NCBI RefSeq assembly: GCF_025024155.1
Contig: NW_026251733.1
Span: forward strand, 1 to 64,000
Origin: Gamsiella multidivaricata
Taxonomy: Eukaryota > Mortierellomycota > Mortierellomycetes > Mortierellales > Mortierellaceae
Direction: 5' to 3'
Length of the DNA: 64,000 bases
Of this stretch, positions 8,132-20,674 are shown piece after piece. The translations under genes were made by a program, and so were the position numbers. The notes below the pieces were generated by a model, which was not told the origin of the DNA, did no database searches, and saw only the letters and a list, made by a program, of their open reading frames with translations. Numbering within the stretch: position 1 is the first letter of the stretch; each line of letters starts with the position of its first letter.

Positions 8132-10907
8132 CTCCATAAGGGGGTCGTTCCAGATCTGAAGGGCAGTCCAAGAACACTCGCACAGTCCAGTTTCCAGAGG
8201 GCCATTCGCGTGGTACATCTTTTTAAAAACAGCCCCTGTCTATCCGGCGACACTGGATCGCTGTGAGGTAACAAGTCACGTCTCGTCTTTCTAACCTAGC
8301 AAGCTAGGCCCGCATTAAAAACTAAAGCTTGGCTTCTTCACAGACCGCCCCACAAAACCCATTCACTAAATCAGAGGCACTGTGCTTAGTCTGGTTGCCT
8401 CAACAGTTTTATAAACGTGCCGCTGAATCACGTTCACCCAATACGGTCTTAATGGTGTGCTGAGTCAACAGGGTGGAACTACCTAGTGTTCCCGTCCTTT
8501 ACTCCCTCGCTGACCATCTAAGTGATGTGCGACGAGCCAGACCTGGAACAGCTCTTATTTGTTGGCTGTCGTTTCGATTGCGGCTGTAGCCACAAGCCAT
8601 CGAACAGTCTGAAGGGCAGTCAGAGTCCATCAGACCGAGAACAACCCCCTAGGATCACGCTAAATAGAAAAGACCGTCCGGTGACCTCTATAAAGGGGAC
8701 CGGACGGTGCTATTGAAGCTATTAAAGATTCCTCTCTTGTCTCGCGGTTAATTGTAAGTATAGATAGACCTTGATTTATCGCAGGCAGCTCGCTGTTTGT
8801 TTCCTGTCCCACCTGCAGGTTTCATTCAGACCACAGTTAATAGACCCCATGTCTTTGACGGTTCTCGTTAAAAAAAAAAGACCTTTATTTAACTAGTTTT
8901 GATAAACTTCGATCTACAACAGTTTAGTCTGGCAGTTGTCCTTCCCACTTATGCAGAGCCGATTCTCCTTTTTTTTTGAGTGGTGTGAGGTGGGCGCGTC
9001 TAGACACCCCTATCTCTCGCTAATTGATGACATTGAAACTAGATGTCTCGAGCATTTTTTTTATAGCAACTTGCCTCTGGTGTCGAATGAGCCTACGAAT
9101 CTATCAGACCTAACTAGCAATTATCTACAACAGCCGTCCTTTTCATCAGTGCAGAACCGATCCGCATTCGCCAGAAGACAGGGGACAAATTACATTCCCC
9201 GGGTCTGTGTAACAATTGTAGCACCTTGTTCATGGTTGTCAACCGCCTCATCCCCTGCAGGCAGTCCAGTAGCGCTCAATTTGCGGTATCCGGATCCAGC
9301 ATGGAGCCAGGGCAACACCCGTTTGCGCGGTAGATGAGCTATGCGTCGCAAATTTATTTGTGGCCCTCACTTCAATCCTTTCGAGGACCCTTATATGGCG
9401 TCTGTTTCATCTTGGCTGTGGTCCCCCATCCCCCATTCTTGCTCTCGAGCAATGATCGCATCGCAGCGTGGCTTCAAGAGCAGCTCCATAGCCTGCGTTT
9501 TACCAGAGCTGACGAACTTGTGGGTGGTCTGGCGCGCAATTGAAAGTGTCGAGGTGAATAGGCTATCTTACTCCTTGATAAAGCTGATGGGTGCGATACC
9601 GCGGTGCAGCTTGCTGATGTTCCAGATGAGATTCGGGGAGCAGTCATTAAATCGACGCTCAAGAACAATAACTAGACTCGAAGATGTAAGACAGATCCTG
9701 GATCAAGGACCGTATGGGCTTTGGTAGAGCAGCGTGGTTCTTGTTGCGGACAACACTGCTGTTTCCTGGACTTGTTGTGTACGGCCGTCGACCTATTGCA
9801 GACTGTTGCGCCAGATCCGCTTGTGGATGTTATAAATATTACCCTTCCCTCAGTTCCACTTACAGTAGTCTCCAATCCATCGTTCTCACCGATATTTGGA
9901 CGTGGACGATAATCAAAATGAAAGCGCAGGAGGGGTGTTAGGAGAGAATTGTCCACTAGCCTGATACCGTGATCCAAACAAGAGCCCAGCAGCATGGCAG
10001 CATAATATGTATAGCAATATAACCAGTTTCTGTGCAACGAAGCAATGTAATGAACTATTGGGGACTAGCAGCGCACCAAAATACCTTTGACAGGTCATAA
10101 ATTCAAACTCTCCTTGGAAAAGAAACCCAATAAGTAGCACTATTCCTTTATAAAGATATTCGAAGTTTTGATGCTTTCAGGGGTGCACAAAGAAACAAGG
10201 TAGACTAGCAACCAGAATATCAATCGGTGATTATGGTTGGTTATGAATGTTTATTGAACTGGATGGCTAGGAGTTCATTATGATTATATAAAGAGGTAAG
10301 GCTAATTGCTTCTATCGAACGAATGGAACAAATAAGCATTGGCCTAGTCCAAGGAGACTGTCTGTACGTGCAGAGCTCCGCTGCACCCCAGCTCTGTACC
10401 TGAAGAAAAAGAATACCGAGAAACGACTTTCCTTATTTGTACTGAGGGCACCCATCGCGTTTGAGACCCTGATCTCCTCAGATGCCGTTGCCTCTCTTCC
10501 TCTTCTTTCTCTTTTCTCTTCATTCTCTCCTGTCCCCCTGTCCTCTTCACGATCCCATATCCCTTGACCCAATCCCTAGCATACGCCCACGCATCATCCA
10601 AACAGCCATCGTCCGCTACATAGTCTATCATCGTTGTCATCATTATCATCATTATCATCATCGCACACTTCTTCATCGACCACACTCTGCTATATCTCAT
10701 CTCTCCCCCGCTTCTGCATCGTACCTAGAATTCTCGACATTCTTTTCTCTATTTCTGTACCTGTTTCTGCCTCCGCACCTTCATCACCATTTCCTTTTAT
10801 AATACGTCGCGTGGTGACCATCTCTTTATACATCTATACTCTACCGACCTACCCCCTCTCCCCTCCAGTCCCTCTACCACCTCTAACCATCCCCTCTCGC
10901 ACCAACC
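8132..10907. other. 2.8 kb gene-poor region with decayed coding traces
   Basis: No open frame here has a convincing product. TCTGAAGGGCAGTC occurs twice as a direct repeat (near 8155 and 8618). Between about 9334 and 9905 several short plus-strand frames read like protein fragments interrupted by stops (for example RIAAWLQEQLHSLRFTRADEL), which may be remains of a gene. The last 450 bases are pyrimidine-rich with CATTATCATCATT runs and form the leader of the next gene. Confidence 0.4.
8673..8708. repeat. Perfect 10-bp inverted repeat around a TATA-like box
   Basis: ACCGTCCGGT (8673-8682) and ACCGGACGGT (8699-8708) are exact reverse complements separated by 16 bases that contain CTATAAAGG. 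No gene follows it closely. It may be a hairpin, an operator-like site or part of an old element. Confidence 0.5.
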
Positions 10908-13441
10908 ATGCACTATAAACCCCAGCCTCTACTGCCGCTCCAGAAACCATCCTCATTCCAGAAATCTGCGGGTCGCTTCAAAAGCTCTGGCTCGCTCCCC
11001 TACAGACGCGCTGCCTTCCTTCTCGTCGCTATATCTTCTTCGCTGCTCGTCTTCAACACGACCCATTTCCAGCCCACCTCTCTTTCATCCTCCACAGTCC
11101 CAAGCAACCCAGACTCATCTCTTTCGGCCACAACGTCCTTATCTGGAAATGGGCCTCACGACTATGAGCACGGGAGAGAACCCCACTTGCATCTTTACGA
11201 CGATCCCGCGAGTGGGGATACGGAAGATACGCGCGATGATGGCGACTTGTGGGATGAATTCGAGGACGACATGGAGGAAGAGCTTGACAATTTGCCAGGG
11301 GCACTAAGAACTCCCGGACGACAGCCACCAGTCCGTATTCCCTTAAAGGCAGCAGATGGTGTGCTGCCCGCTCACTGCCCTACTCTCTTCCTCACGACAG
11401 AAACGTCTTATTACCCACCATCATACACAAGCTCCTCCACTGTTCCCTACCCATCATCCACCAACTCTTCCTCTTCTTTGCCAACACTTCTGCCTGACCA
11501 AGTCGCCTGCAAGCCCATCCCCTCTCAGCTCCAGGACTACTCTTTGGCTTTCTGTGTCTCCACTCAGGATTGCAGCCAAGGATTTATTCAAGTTGTGCGC
11601 GATGCTGTCGTAGATGACTCCCTGCTCCGTTTCAAGGTCTCAAGCAATGCGGACCACGACTGGCATTTCCGCCATGTTGCCGGCCCTGAGGACTTCTACT
11701 TTTTGCTCGAGGGCGCACAAAAACTCGCCCTAGGCGCGCACTTGGTCTCGAGTGATCTTTTGGTGAACATGGACGGTGACCACCATATCCAGTCTTTCTC
11801 CGCCTCTAATTCGACAGATTCCGACTCGAACACGACCTCTCGCAAACTCGTCTACAGAGCCGACTTTCGCATGACATTACCAGGCACAGTCCAGATTTCA
11901 GGATGGCTCACGTACGAGAAATTCAGGGCCATTCGCGAGAACCGGCCGGGTGTCTGGCCCCAATGGACGCATTCAGTTCTGATCGATCCCAAGACTAAGA
12001 TTGACCTTCAGGAGCAGAATTCGACAGGCGCCGCCACCAAATTTACTATTTGCCCTGACTGCGAGCTGGACTCTTTCCTGGCTCAGGCGAGAGCATACCG
12101 CGAAGCCCATTTCGAACAATGTGACCGTATGGCCCCAGTCCGAGGATCGTATTGGGAGGAGGAGCTGGCGCTCAGGGTGTACTCAGAGCTGGACTCTGTT
12201 AACAGAGCGCGTGGAGCAGGCGCTGGTTTCGTTGGGAACAATGCAAAGAAAGATGAGGACAGAACGACAATGACAAACAATGACAAGCTAACCAGAGGTT
12301 GGCGTTTTGTCCCCAGCGGATGTACCATGACCAAAACATTAAGCCAGCCAAACGCTTCTTCGCAAGATCCCTTTGCACCAACTTGTGACTCTATCGCGTC
12401 CCCAGCTGCAGTGTTGCGCTCCCCTCATCTCCAGAAGATCAGTGACACCGAGGGTGGTGATGATTATCCAAGGCGCCGTATCTTTTTTACGGGCGACTCG
12501 CAAGTTCGGACGACATACAACGCCATTCTAAACCACTACCGTCCCAATGACCCAAGGCACCAGCAATTTCCTGTGCACGACGAGTACTTGCCCGGCCTGT
12601 ATACCCTGAGCGACGATGACGACATCACGGTCATGCGCACTGCTGCGACAACCATCCCACGAAAAGAGACCGACACAGAGATCGAGCTTGTTTACAAGGC
12701 TGATCAATTCCTGGATGTTTTGATCGCCTCGACTGACGAGGAGTTGGACAGGTACGATACCATCTACCTTAATTTGGGACAGTGGCCTGCGAGTGGGCCT
12801 GCTGGCGGCGGACAGTGGTCGACAGCTCGTTTGTTGGAACGCTGGGAAGCTGTTATCGAGCGACTGAACCAGTGGAGGCAGTCGAGAAGCGACCGGCTGC
12901 AAGCGCTGTCGTTGTACTCAGACGAGGATGCCGCACGCAAGGATCCTACGTATGGATCTGGGGCGTCCTCGACCGTCATCTGGGCCGGCATGAACGCTTT
13001 CCCTATGCGTGTTGATCCATCGATCCGGGTGAAGGGCGACTGGAGGACAAACGCGCGCTTGGGCTATTGGGACGATTGGATCGAGACCATCTCTCAGGAG
13101 ACCGGAGGATGGTTCCGACGAATGAACGCCTGGCAACTTACCTTTGTAAGTAACACTATGCGGATGTTGTGTGTCAAGTTGATTGCTACGTACTTGTGTT
13201 CTTTCGAGTGACTTACCTGGTTATTTTTTTTTTTTGTATCTGTTCGATGTAGCCCATGCTGGACCAGGTAACTGATAGGGCCCATTTCCAAAAGACAGAC
13301 GCCATTGACGCGCTCAAACTCGAGGCGCTTTACAAGCTGGACCTCTGCTCAAAGATGGCTCCAGACAGGGCTTATTCAAGTCCGCTCCACACAACAGCGA
13401 CAATGACAACGCCGGCGACTACGACAGCAGCAGTCTCATAA
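10908..13441 (+). CDS. Membrane-anchored PC-esterase / NXPE-like SGNH protein
   Basis: Two exons, 10908-13145 and 13253-13441, encode 808 residues. A single hydrophobic segment near residues 34-50 (AAFLLVAISSSLLVF) after a basic N-terminus predicts a type II membrane protein of the secretory pathway. The N-terminal third is Ser/Thr-rich and acidic. The C-terminal half has the catalytic GDS block in IFFTGDSQVR near residue 529, an NLGQWPAS block, and D754-R-A-H757 encoded at the start of exon 2, which matches the D-x-x-H pair of PMR5/Cas1p/NXPE-type acyl-esterases. These enzymes acetylate or deacetylate wall and capsule glycans. I infer a Golgi glycan O-acyltransferase or esterase. The intron falls just before the catalytic His, so an unspliced form would lose activity. 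Confidence 0.75.
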
Positions 13442-14100
13442 TCACATCCTTTCATGTCTAATGATTTTATTATTTTCTTTTTGATGTTCCCATGTACTTT
13501 TAACTGTAATTAAAGCTGTCTACGAGCACTGATTGTTGAAAGCTGTAGAGTTGCCAGCCGCGCTACAGATGGCCCTTTGTAATATTTGGTCGAGTGACAT
13601 TTTTCGGCTTGTGAAAGAAAACGTGCTGTGGCTGGAGATGCATGATTTGATCTGTACCACCCCAGAGCAGCACCCATCATGCGCACAGGGACAGTTGCTT
13701 TCAGTCTGATCCGTAGAGTAGCAGGTCGCGGCACAGGAACAGGACCATGCTCCATAGAGCTGTCTGTCTATAGAAGGACCAGGCCAGGGACGAAAAGATA
13801 CTTTTTTTTGGGGGAGGATAGGGAAGCAAAGTGGCAGCCGAAGAGATGTGCATTGTTAACTGAACACAAAGAAGCAAAAAGACACGAGGGAAAGCCCTGC
13901 AGAGGCGTGTATAGCCATAAGCCGAGGAGCCGTTTCTCTATAAGAGCCGAGAGCTGATCTCCCCTTCGCTTCTCATTCGCCATCGCATCTCTTTTGTTCC
14001 TTCTCATCCTCTCTCATCCACCTCCACACACCCTCCACTCCACACCCCCTCCACTCCACACCCTACAGAGGAAAAAATAAAAAGAAGCAATATTTTACCA
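13442..14100. other. Intergenic region with acyl-CoA oxidase leader
   Basis: Six hundred and fifty-nine bases without a gene. It holds the 3' end region of the upstream gene (ATTAAAGC near 13511) and, close to 14100, a C-rich leader with a repeated CCACACCCTCCACTCCACACC unit. Confidence 0.4.
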
Positions 14101-16623
14101 ATGGCCGAGTCACAGAACAAGAAGGACCTTGCCCACGCGAGGACCAAGGTCAGCTTCAATGTCAAGGACATGACCAACTTCCTCTACCAGGGCGCCGCCA
14201 ATGTCGACCAACGCAGATACATCATGGACCTGGTCGCGAAAGAGCCTATCTTCAACAAGGACGACTGGTAAACATACAATTTCCATTACTCTCTGTCCAT
14301 TGATCTTGATGCATTTCGCCCTCTGCGTTACATAAAGTGTACATTTTCCACCGTATTTCCTCTTTCGGGTCGCAATGCAGTATGCTAACGGCCCTTTGGA
14401 ATGTGTTGTTGCTGCAGGGGTTGGTTGAGCCATACGGACGCGGTCAAGCGCGGTATTGCCATGTCGACTCGCCTGGCCGAGCTCATGATGGAGCACGACC
14501 TCAACGATCTCGACTTTGCCACCATGATGGAGGCCATCGATGACACCCTCCCAGTAAGAAACACCTGCTTATTGATTGGCTCGAAATCTTCTGCTACCAA
14601 GCAGACAGTGGTTCTTAAGAAACATCATCATTTCCTGCTAGATCGTCCTCCACAATGGTGCTTTCATCCCGGTCATTACCGCGCAGGGGACAGAAGAGCA
14701 GATCGAGAAGTGGATCCCTCCAGCTCAAAAGTTCCAGATCATCGGCTGCTACGCCCAGACGGAGCTTGGTCACGGATCGAATCTCTCGTGTCTCGAGACC
14801 ACGGCCACGTTCATCAAGGAGACGGACGAGTGGGAGATCAACAGCACGACCTTCACGGCTGCAAAGTGGTGGATCGGTGGTCTGGGCGCCCTGTGCACCC
14901 ATGCCGTCGTCCAGGCAAGATTATTCATCGATGGCAAAGACTATGGTGCACATGTCTTTGTTGTGCCTCTTCGATCGCTCGACGACCACAAGCCCTTCCC
15001 TACTGTCCAGGTCGGTGACATCGGACCCAAGGCATACAACGGTTTCAACAAGATGGACAACGGATGTAAGTATCGCGTCTCCATTGAGATTGTGATTTAC
15101 TTGCTTCTTTAGAGAACGTCTTGCTAATCATTCTTTGCTTTTTTTTTTTTGGTGGTTCGTTTACACAGTCGCCCGCTTCACCAAGCATCGCATCCCTCGT
15201 GAGAACATGCTGATGCGCTTCTCCAAGGTTTCCCGCGACGGTGTCTTCACCAAGCCTCCCCACGCCAAGGTACAGTCAAAGTTCTCTCACTCACACCTGG
15301 GGAAGCCGTCTCGGAAAAAAAAAGCGTTAATCCTCATATCTTAACATACTCTTCTATTTTACCTTTTTTTTAAAAATTACACAGCTCTCGTACGGCTCGA
15401 TGGTGTTGCTGCGATCTGTTCTCATTAAGCAAATGGCCCTGTACCTCTCGCGCGCCACAACCGTCACGACCCGCTACTTGACCGTTCGCCGTCAGTTCAA
15501 CAACCCGACGACGCGCAACGATGCGGATCTCAACCCCGGTCTGGAGACCCAGGTCATTAATTACCCCATGGTCCAGAATCGTCTCTTCCCGATGATCGCC
15601 CAGGCCTACGCCCTCTTCGCCGCAGGCTCCGTTATGATGGAAATGTACATCAACTTGATGACGAGCATTTCCACGGGTAACATCGATGCCCTGGCCGAGG
15701 TCCACGCCATGTCTTCAGCACTGAAGTCTTACTGCACAACCATCGGAGCTGCTGGTACGGAGGAGTCCAGAAAGCTGATGGGCGGGCATGGTTTCTCATA
15801 CTTTACGGGATTGGCCCATCTGTTTGCCTCGATCGTACCCTCGAACACGTATGAGGGTGATAACTATGTCCTCACGCAGCAGATGGCCCGCTATCTGCTC
15901 AAGGAAGTCAAGACCGCGCGCACGAGCCCCGAGAAGGTCACACCGTACTCCAGGTACTTGCTGCTGGCCCTGAACAAGCCTGCGTTCGAGCGTACGACGT
16001 GTGCGGTCGCCCGGCCAGAGGACTGGCTGAAGCCCGAGATCCAGCTCGCGGCGTTCGAGCACCGCTGCGCGCGTCTTGCGTTCGAGTTGAGCGACGCCGT
16101 CGATGCCGCTGGAGCCGACCCAGCGAACAGCAAGACCTGGTCGGACCACAACATCGAATGCTACCGCATCTCGCACGCTCATGCACAGTATACCATGGTT
16201 CTCTGGTTCATCAAGGCCGTCAAGGATGCCCAGGACCCGGCGGCGGATGAGGAGCGTCGTGCGGAACCCGCATCTGTCAAGGTACTCGAGATCCTCTCGA
16301 ACTTGCATGCCCTGCACACCATCCAGACCAACCTAGTGGACTTTGTCGAGGATGGTTACCTCTCGCCTGCTCAGTGCCTGTCACTCAGAGCTCAGGTCAA
16401 GGCCCTGGTCGCGTCCTTGGCGGACGACGCCATCGGCCTTGTGGACGCGTTCGATCATCCGGATTTCCTGCTGAACAGTGCCCTCGGCGCCAGCGATGGT
16501 GATGCCTATAAGAGGCTATGGGAGAAGGCCCAGACCGAGCCCCTGAACAAGAGAGAAGTCTGTGATGGTTACGAGGAGTACATCCGGCCATTGCTGAAGA
16601 AGCACGGAGACTTTAAGATGTAG
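14101..16623 (+). CDS. POX1: Acyl-CoA oxidase (peroxisomal beta-oxidation)
   Basis: Five exons, 14101-14267, 14418-14553, 14642-15065, 15169-15269 and 15385-16623, encode 688 residues, the usual family length. It oxidises acyl-CoA to trans-2-enoyl-CoA with FAD, passing electrons to O2 to make H2O2, the first step of peroxisomal beta-oxidation. Seen: GWLSHTDAVKRGIAM, the FAD/substrate segment CYAQTELGHGSN, KWWIGGLG, a QTRQ-equivalent middle region, and the catalytic Glu near residue 433 in NTYEGDNYVLTQQ. The protein ends HGDFKM, which is not a canonical SKL-type signal although the last two residues (KM) are compatible with one. All exon joins keep the frame. An AAATAAAATA repeat follows the stop. 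Confidence 0.93.
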
Positions 16624-16967
16624 AGTATATGGATAGACAGTGTTCTTCTTTCTCTTTTAGAGCTTTCAGTATAATTGCCCTAGACGGAGATGGTGCTTAT
16701 CATATATTTAGCACATCATCCAAATAAAATAAAATAAAATAAAATAAAATAAAATAAATAAAGTTGTATGCAAAGAGCGACCGAAACGCGTCTTGTTCTT
16801 TAGGGTTAATCAGACGGAACATCGGCGCTACACATTCGTCGTGGTCCATACTATTATGTATATTTTATTATGTGCGCGCGAAAAAGCAGGTCTATTAGAT
16901 GTTATCATTAGTCAGTTACCGATAAAGAAAAAAAGAGAAAGAAAAAGAAAAAAAGAAAAAGGATGTT
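16624..16967. other. Convergent intergenic region
   Basis: The 3' ends of acyl-CoA oxidase (plus) and the TBC protein (minus) meet across 344 bases. Besides the AAAAT repeat there is a GAAAAA-rich tract at about 16924-16961 and no gene. Confidence 0.4.
16720..16759. repeat. AAAAT pentanucleotide microsatellite
   Basis: About seven AAAAT units lie in the 3' region after the acyl-CoA oxidase stop. They include AATAAA motifs that may serve as polyadenylation signals. Confidence 0.7.
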
Positions 16968-19900
16968 CTATTTGTGAATGGTGCCAGCTCTCTTTCGGGT
17001 CTTGAACACACCCAAGGGCGAGAAGGAAGTCGAACCCATGGCGGACGATGCAGATGAAGTCGGAGCAGAGGTTCCAGCAGATATGTCTTGACTATCATCT
17101 ATCTTACTATTCATCGTCGTCGCACCATTGGCCGAGAACACAGATCTCCGCCGACCCTTCGACGCAGCCGAGGTTGAAGTCGAAGTCGAAGCCGAAATCG
17201 AGGTCGAGGTCGAGGTCGTTTTCGCCCCTGACCCCGTCCCAGCTGCTGCAGCATCCATCGACTCTGCAGTTACTGCAATCAGCTTCTGGACCGACTGCTT
17301 CCTCAGCTTGATCTGCAGGGCCGCCTCCAGCAACGGTTTCGGCGCCAGGTTCTCGAGCGGGATATGCAAGATGTACGCGAGCAACTCGGACGAGGTCGGA
17401 CACTTGTTCAACAGATGCTCCCGACACAGCTGCAGGATCGCCAAACCGACCCGGAAGAGTGCTTTGACTCCATCATAATAGAAAACATCCCAGACCCGCA
17501 GTACCGAGGCCCACGGCAGACTCATGGTGTAGAGGGTCATGAACCATTGAGTCATATACATCAACGGGATCACATCGTTCTTCTCCAGATGCTCTGCCAG
17601 CGGTGGGTCCTGATCCCGGAGGAGCCGCTCAAAGACCTGAGCATCGATCCGCAGCTGTCGGAGGGACGGCGTATAGTAATCCTGCATGTATCCCTCGATC
17701 GTCGCGACCAACAGCCAGAAGGCGTCCTCGACGGGCATCTGCATCAGCATCATCCCGACTAGTCGACCCATGCCCTGACAGTATCCGACGCTGGGCTTGT
17801 AGTGCGCGTAGGCCTTCAGGACTGCGTGCAGATCCTGTTGTCCTGTGCCTCCCATCCCGTTCCGGAAGTGGACGTGGTCCGGGTAACAGCGATGGATGTC
17901 TCGTTCGATTACCTCGTGGATCGGGAGAGGCCCCCGTTTACAGAGTTGTTCAAAGAGTCCGGGTTGGCGATAGAGATCTGCTTTTGCGAGGAAGAGCCAT
18001 ACGCGTCCACGGACGGACGTTGGCACGCCGTGTCTCACCAGCTTCTTGTACTAGTGGTCGGTGGAGAGAGGAAAAAAAGACAGTTAAAACGGAGATGTCA
18101 GCAACAAGAGATAAGAGATCTGTACTACTTCAATGGTTCTACAACGACAGAAAAAAGAGAGAAAAAAAAGAAAAAAAAGCGGCTTTACCTTGGTTGATTT
18201 TTTCACATTGTCGGCCTGAAGCCTCGTACAAGCATGGATCCACTTCAACTCGTTCTCGCGGTTATATTTCTGCCGTTTGACCGCCTTCTTGCGCTCCGTA
18301 TCCGACACCGACAAGTTCGTCCCCGTCGACCCATTCGCGCCCAGCGCAGATCCCGTCCCCGTCAGGTCCTGTCCCTGATTCATCTCATCCTCAAGGTCAT
18401 AGATGAACCCATAATCGTTGATATAGAACCTCGAGTTCTCGCCCGACTTTCCTCCTTCTTCCTCCACATCCTCCTCATCCTCCTCATGCCCATCAGAATC
18501 ATAATCTTCATCATCCTCGCCGACCAAGGCCGACAGGTGCCGACTAATAATCCCACCCTCGATGCCATGCCCCAAAGGATGCGGCTTCCTCGTATCATCT
18601 GGATAATGCCCTGAATTCCGCTTGTTCATCCCAAACCAGTTCTTGGACCGGTTTTTCGAAGCATCCGCGGCTGCCCTCCGCTCTGCCGAGATGGCGTGCT
18701 GGGACGGTGCCGAGCTCGTTGTTTCCACACTATTGATACTACCGGCAGTGATCGCCGTCGCTTCACTGGGTCGCCTCTGTCGGGGCACCCTCTTGGAGTC
18801 CTGCTGAGCCGCCTGCATCTTGATCTCCTGAAGTTCATCCATTTTCTGTTGAATGCTAGAGTCCGAGTGCCGTGCCGGTCCTGAATTAGACCGCTGACGC
18901 GGTTCTGACCGACCCCAGGGTCGAAGTTTCGCAAACATGGGATGAGGTGCTCCAGAATCTGTGGATCCAGTCGCAGACGTGTCTGAGGCCGATGATGGCT
19001 TTACAGGTCGGTTGTCGCCTCTGACGGATCGACTCCGAGGACGATTTATGGGCTTGACAGGCGCACTGATGTTGCCCGTATTACCCTTCGCCCCCGTGTC
19101 TCCGGTTGTTCCCGAGATAGCAAAACTGATGCCCGGAGCTGATGTTGACGATAGAGCTGACGACGCAGCCTTTAACCCTGTGGCGAGAGACGAAGCAGCA
19201 GCAGTCGACGCTGCACCATTCGAAGACGAGCCATTGGAGGCGGGCGGCATTTGGATGACCGTCAAATCCATCTCTTTCGAGTCGCGATCCGCATAAAGTC
19301 CCGCTGTCGGCGCCATGGTGAATCCAGTCTTTTGCAAAACATGGTTGGTCCTTAAGCGAAGACCCTCCAAAACCGAAGACAAGTAGTGGTCATGAACCTC
19401 ATGGTGCTGCTCCTGTTCAAGCCGCTCTTGTTCCTGCGATTGTGTGTCCTCTAACGAGGGACGAAGACCCTGTCGTGCCCTTGATTTTGTTGGAGAGCGA
19501 GGCGATCCCATGTCATCATGGACACCATGGCCCGATGTCAAGACCGTGATCTGGACGGGTGATACAGCCCTTGACGACAGTGAGTTTTTACGAGAAGACG
19601 GTCGGGATTGCTGCTGTCGAGACACAGACACAAGCCGATGCTGGTCTGCACCAAGCTCATTCGACTTGATTTCAAGCGATTTGGTGATCATGGTCGCCGA
19701 AGACCCATAGGGGTCTGCTGTGAGTGAATTCATAGAAGACGTTGAAGATTTTGTCGCCAACGACTGCAATCCCGGCGAGTGTTTTTGAGATCCGGTTCCC
19801 TTTGACTGCCGTGACGACGATCGTGGTGGGATAGCAGGCGCACACTCTGGGTGGGGCGCTGGCGGAGACGATAGGGTCTGTCTGCGCCCTTCGACAGTAT

Positions 19901-20406
19901 TCTCAGTCGGTGTAGATTTTAAGTTCTCCTCGCTCATGAGTTTCCTCGGCTTGTGTCGTTCAGATACGTTGTTGGGATCAATGACGCCGGATGTGGCGGG
20001 TACGTGCCTGGCCAAGGCAGCGATCATCGATGGATTCTCGTCCAGGGCAGAACTCTTCTTGCGAAGCCGTGGTGGAGGTGGTGCTGCTACTGGTGCTGTT
20101 TCCTGGTCGCGGGCCTTTCTGTCGGATTGGGCCGAGGTTGCTGAACCTGCCCTGGATCGACTCTTTGGTGGTATGGGTGGAACGGTTGTTGCGGAAGTCC
20201 TGGGGGTCGAAGGTGCGAGCGTGAGTGATATCGGTGTTGCTGCAGTGAAATCAACATCCGCCTCTTTAAATCGCCCCACAACGCCCTCACAATACCCCTA
20301 TCGAGTTCAAAAAGTCCAAAAATAAAAATAAGAATGAGTGTCTATCGCGAAGGTCATGCTGGTAAATTACGCCTGCATCCCCTTTCTCGTGGATGCCCGA
20401 CAGCAT
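16968..20406 (-). CDS. TBC-domain Rab GTPase-activating protein (TBC1D10-like)
   Basis: Proposed exons are 20406-20371 (MLSGIHEKGDAG), 20297-18189 and 18050-16968, giving about 1075 residues. The long middle exon has no ATG near its start; the small first exon supplies one, in frame, with a TATA box upstream. Residues 1-700 are low-complexity, Ser/Pro-rich and presumably disordered, with an acidic DEDYDSDGHEEDEEDVEEEGG patch. The TBC domain spans about 716-930. It carries the arginine finger IERDIHRCYP and the glutamine finger YCQGMG, so it should stimulate GTP hydrolysis by a Rab. QDLHAVLKAYAHYKPSVGYCQ and the RVWDVFYYDG segment are most like the TBC1D10/EPI64 group. The tail is Ser/Thr-rich. 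The target Rab cannot be told from sequence. Confidence 0.85.
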
Positions 20407-20461
20407 GATCCTACACCACCTGCCCGCCTCTTTTCCTTCCCGACCTCTGTTCTAGATCGTA

Positions 20462-20474
20462 AATATATATAATT
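20462..20474 (-). promoter_or_regulatory. TATA box of the TBC gene
   Basis: The minus strand reads TTATATATATTT about 60 bases upstream of the proposed ATG at 20406, supporting that short first exon as the true start. Confidence 0.5.
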
Positions 20475-20674
20475 CATGGCGATAGGGTCCAGGGCGGGGG
20501 AAGGCACCTAGATCGGATCTGAGCACCATAAGAGCACCACTACGACTACAATCACCGCCAGGAGAGCACTGCACCCAGGAACCATTCACCCCATTCAATG
20601 GTAAAATGGTCCAGGGTTGCTCAGTTCTGATTGTAACCTTCGCATAAATTAAACCACAAACAACCAAATTTAGT

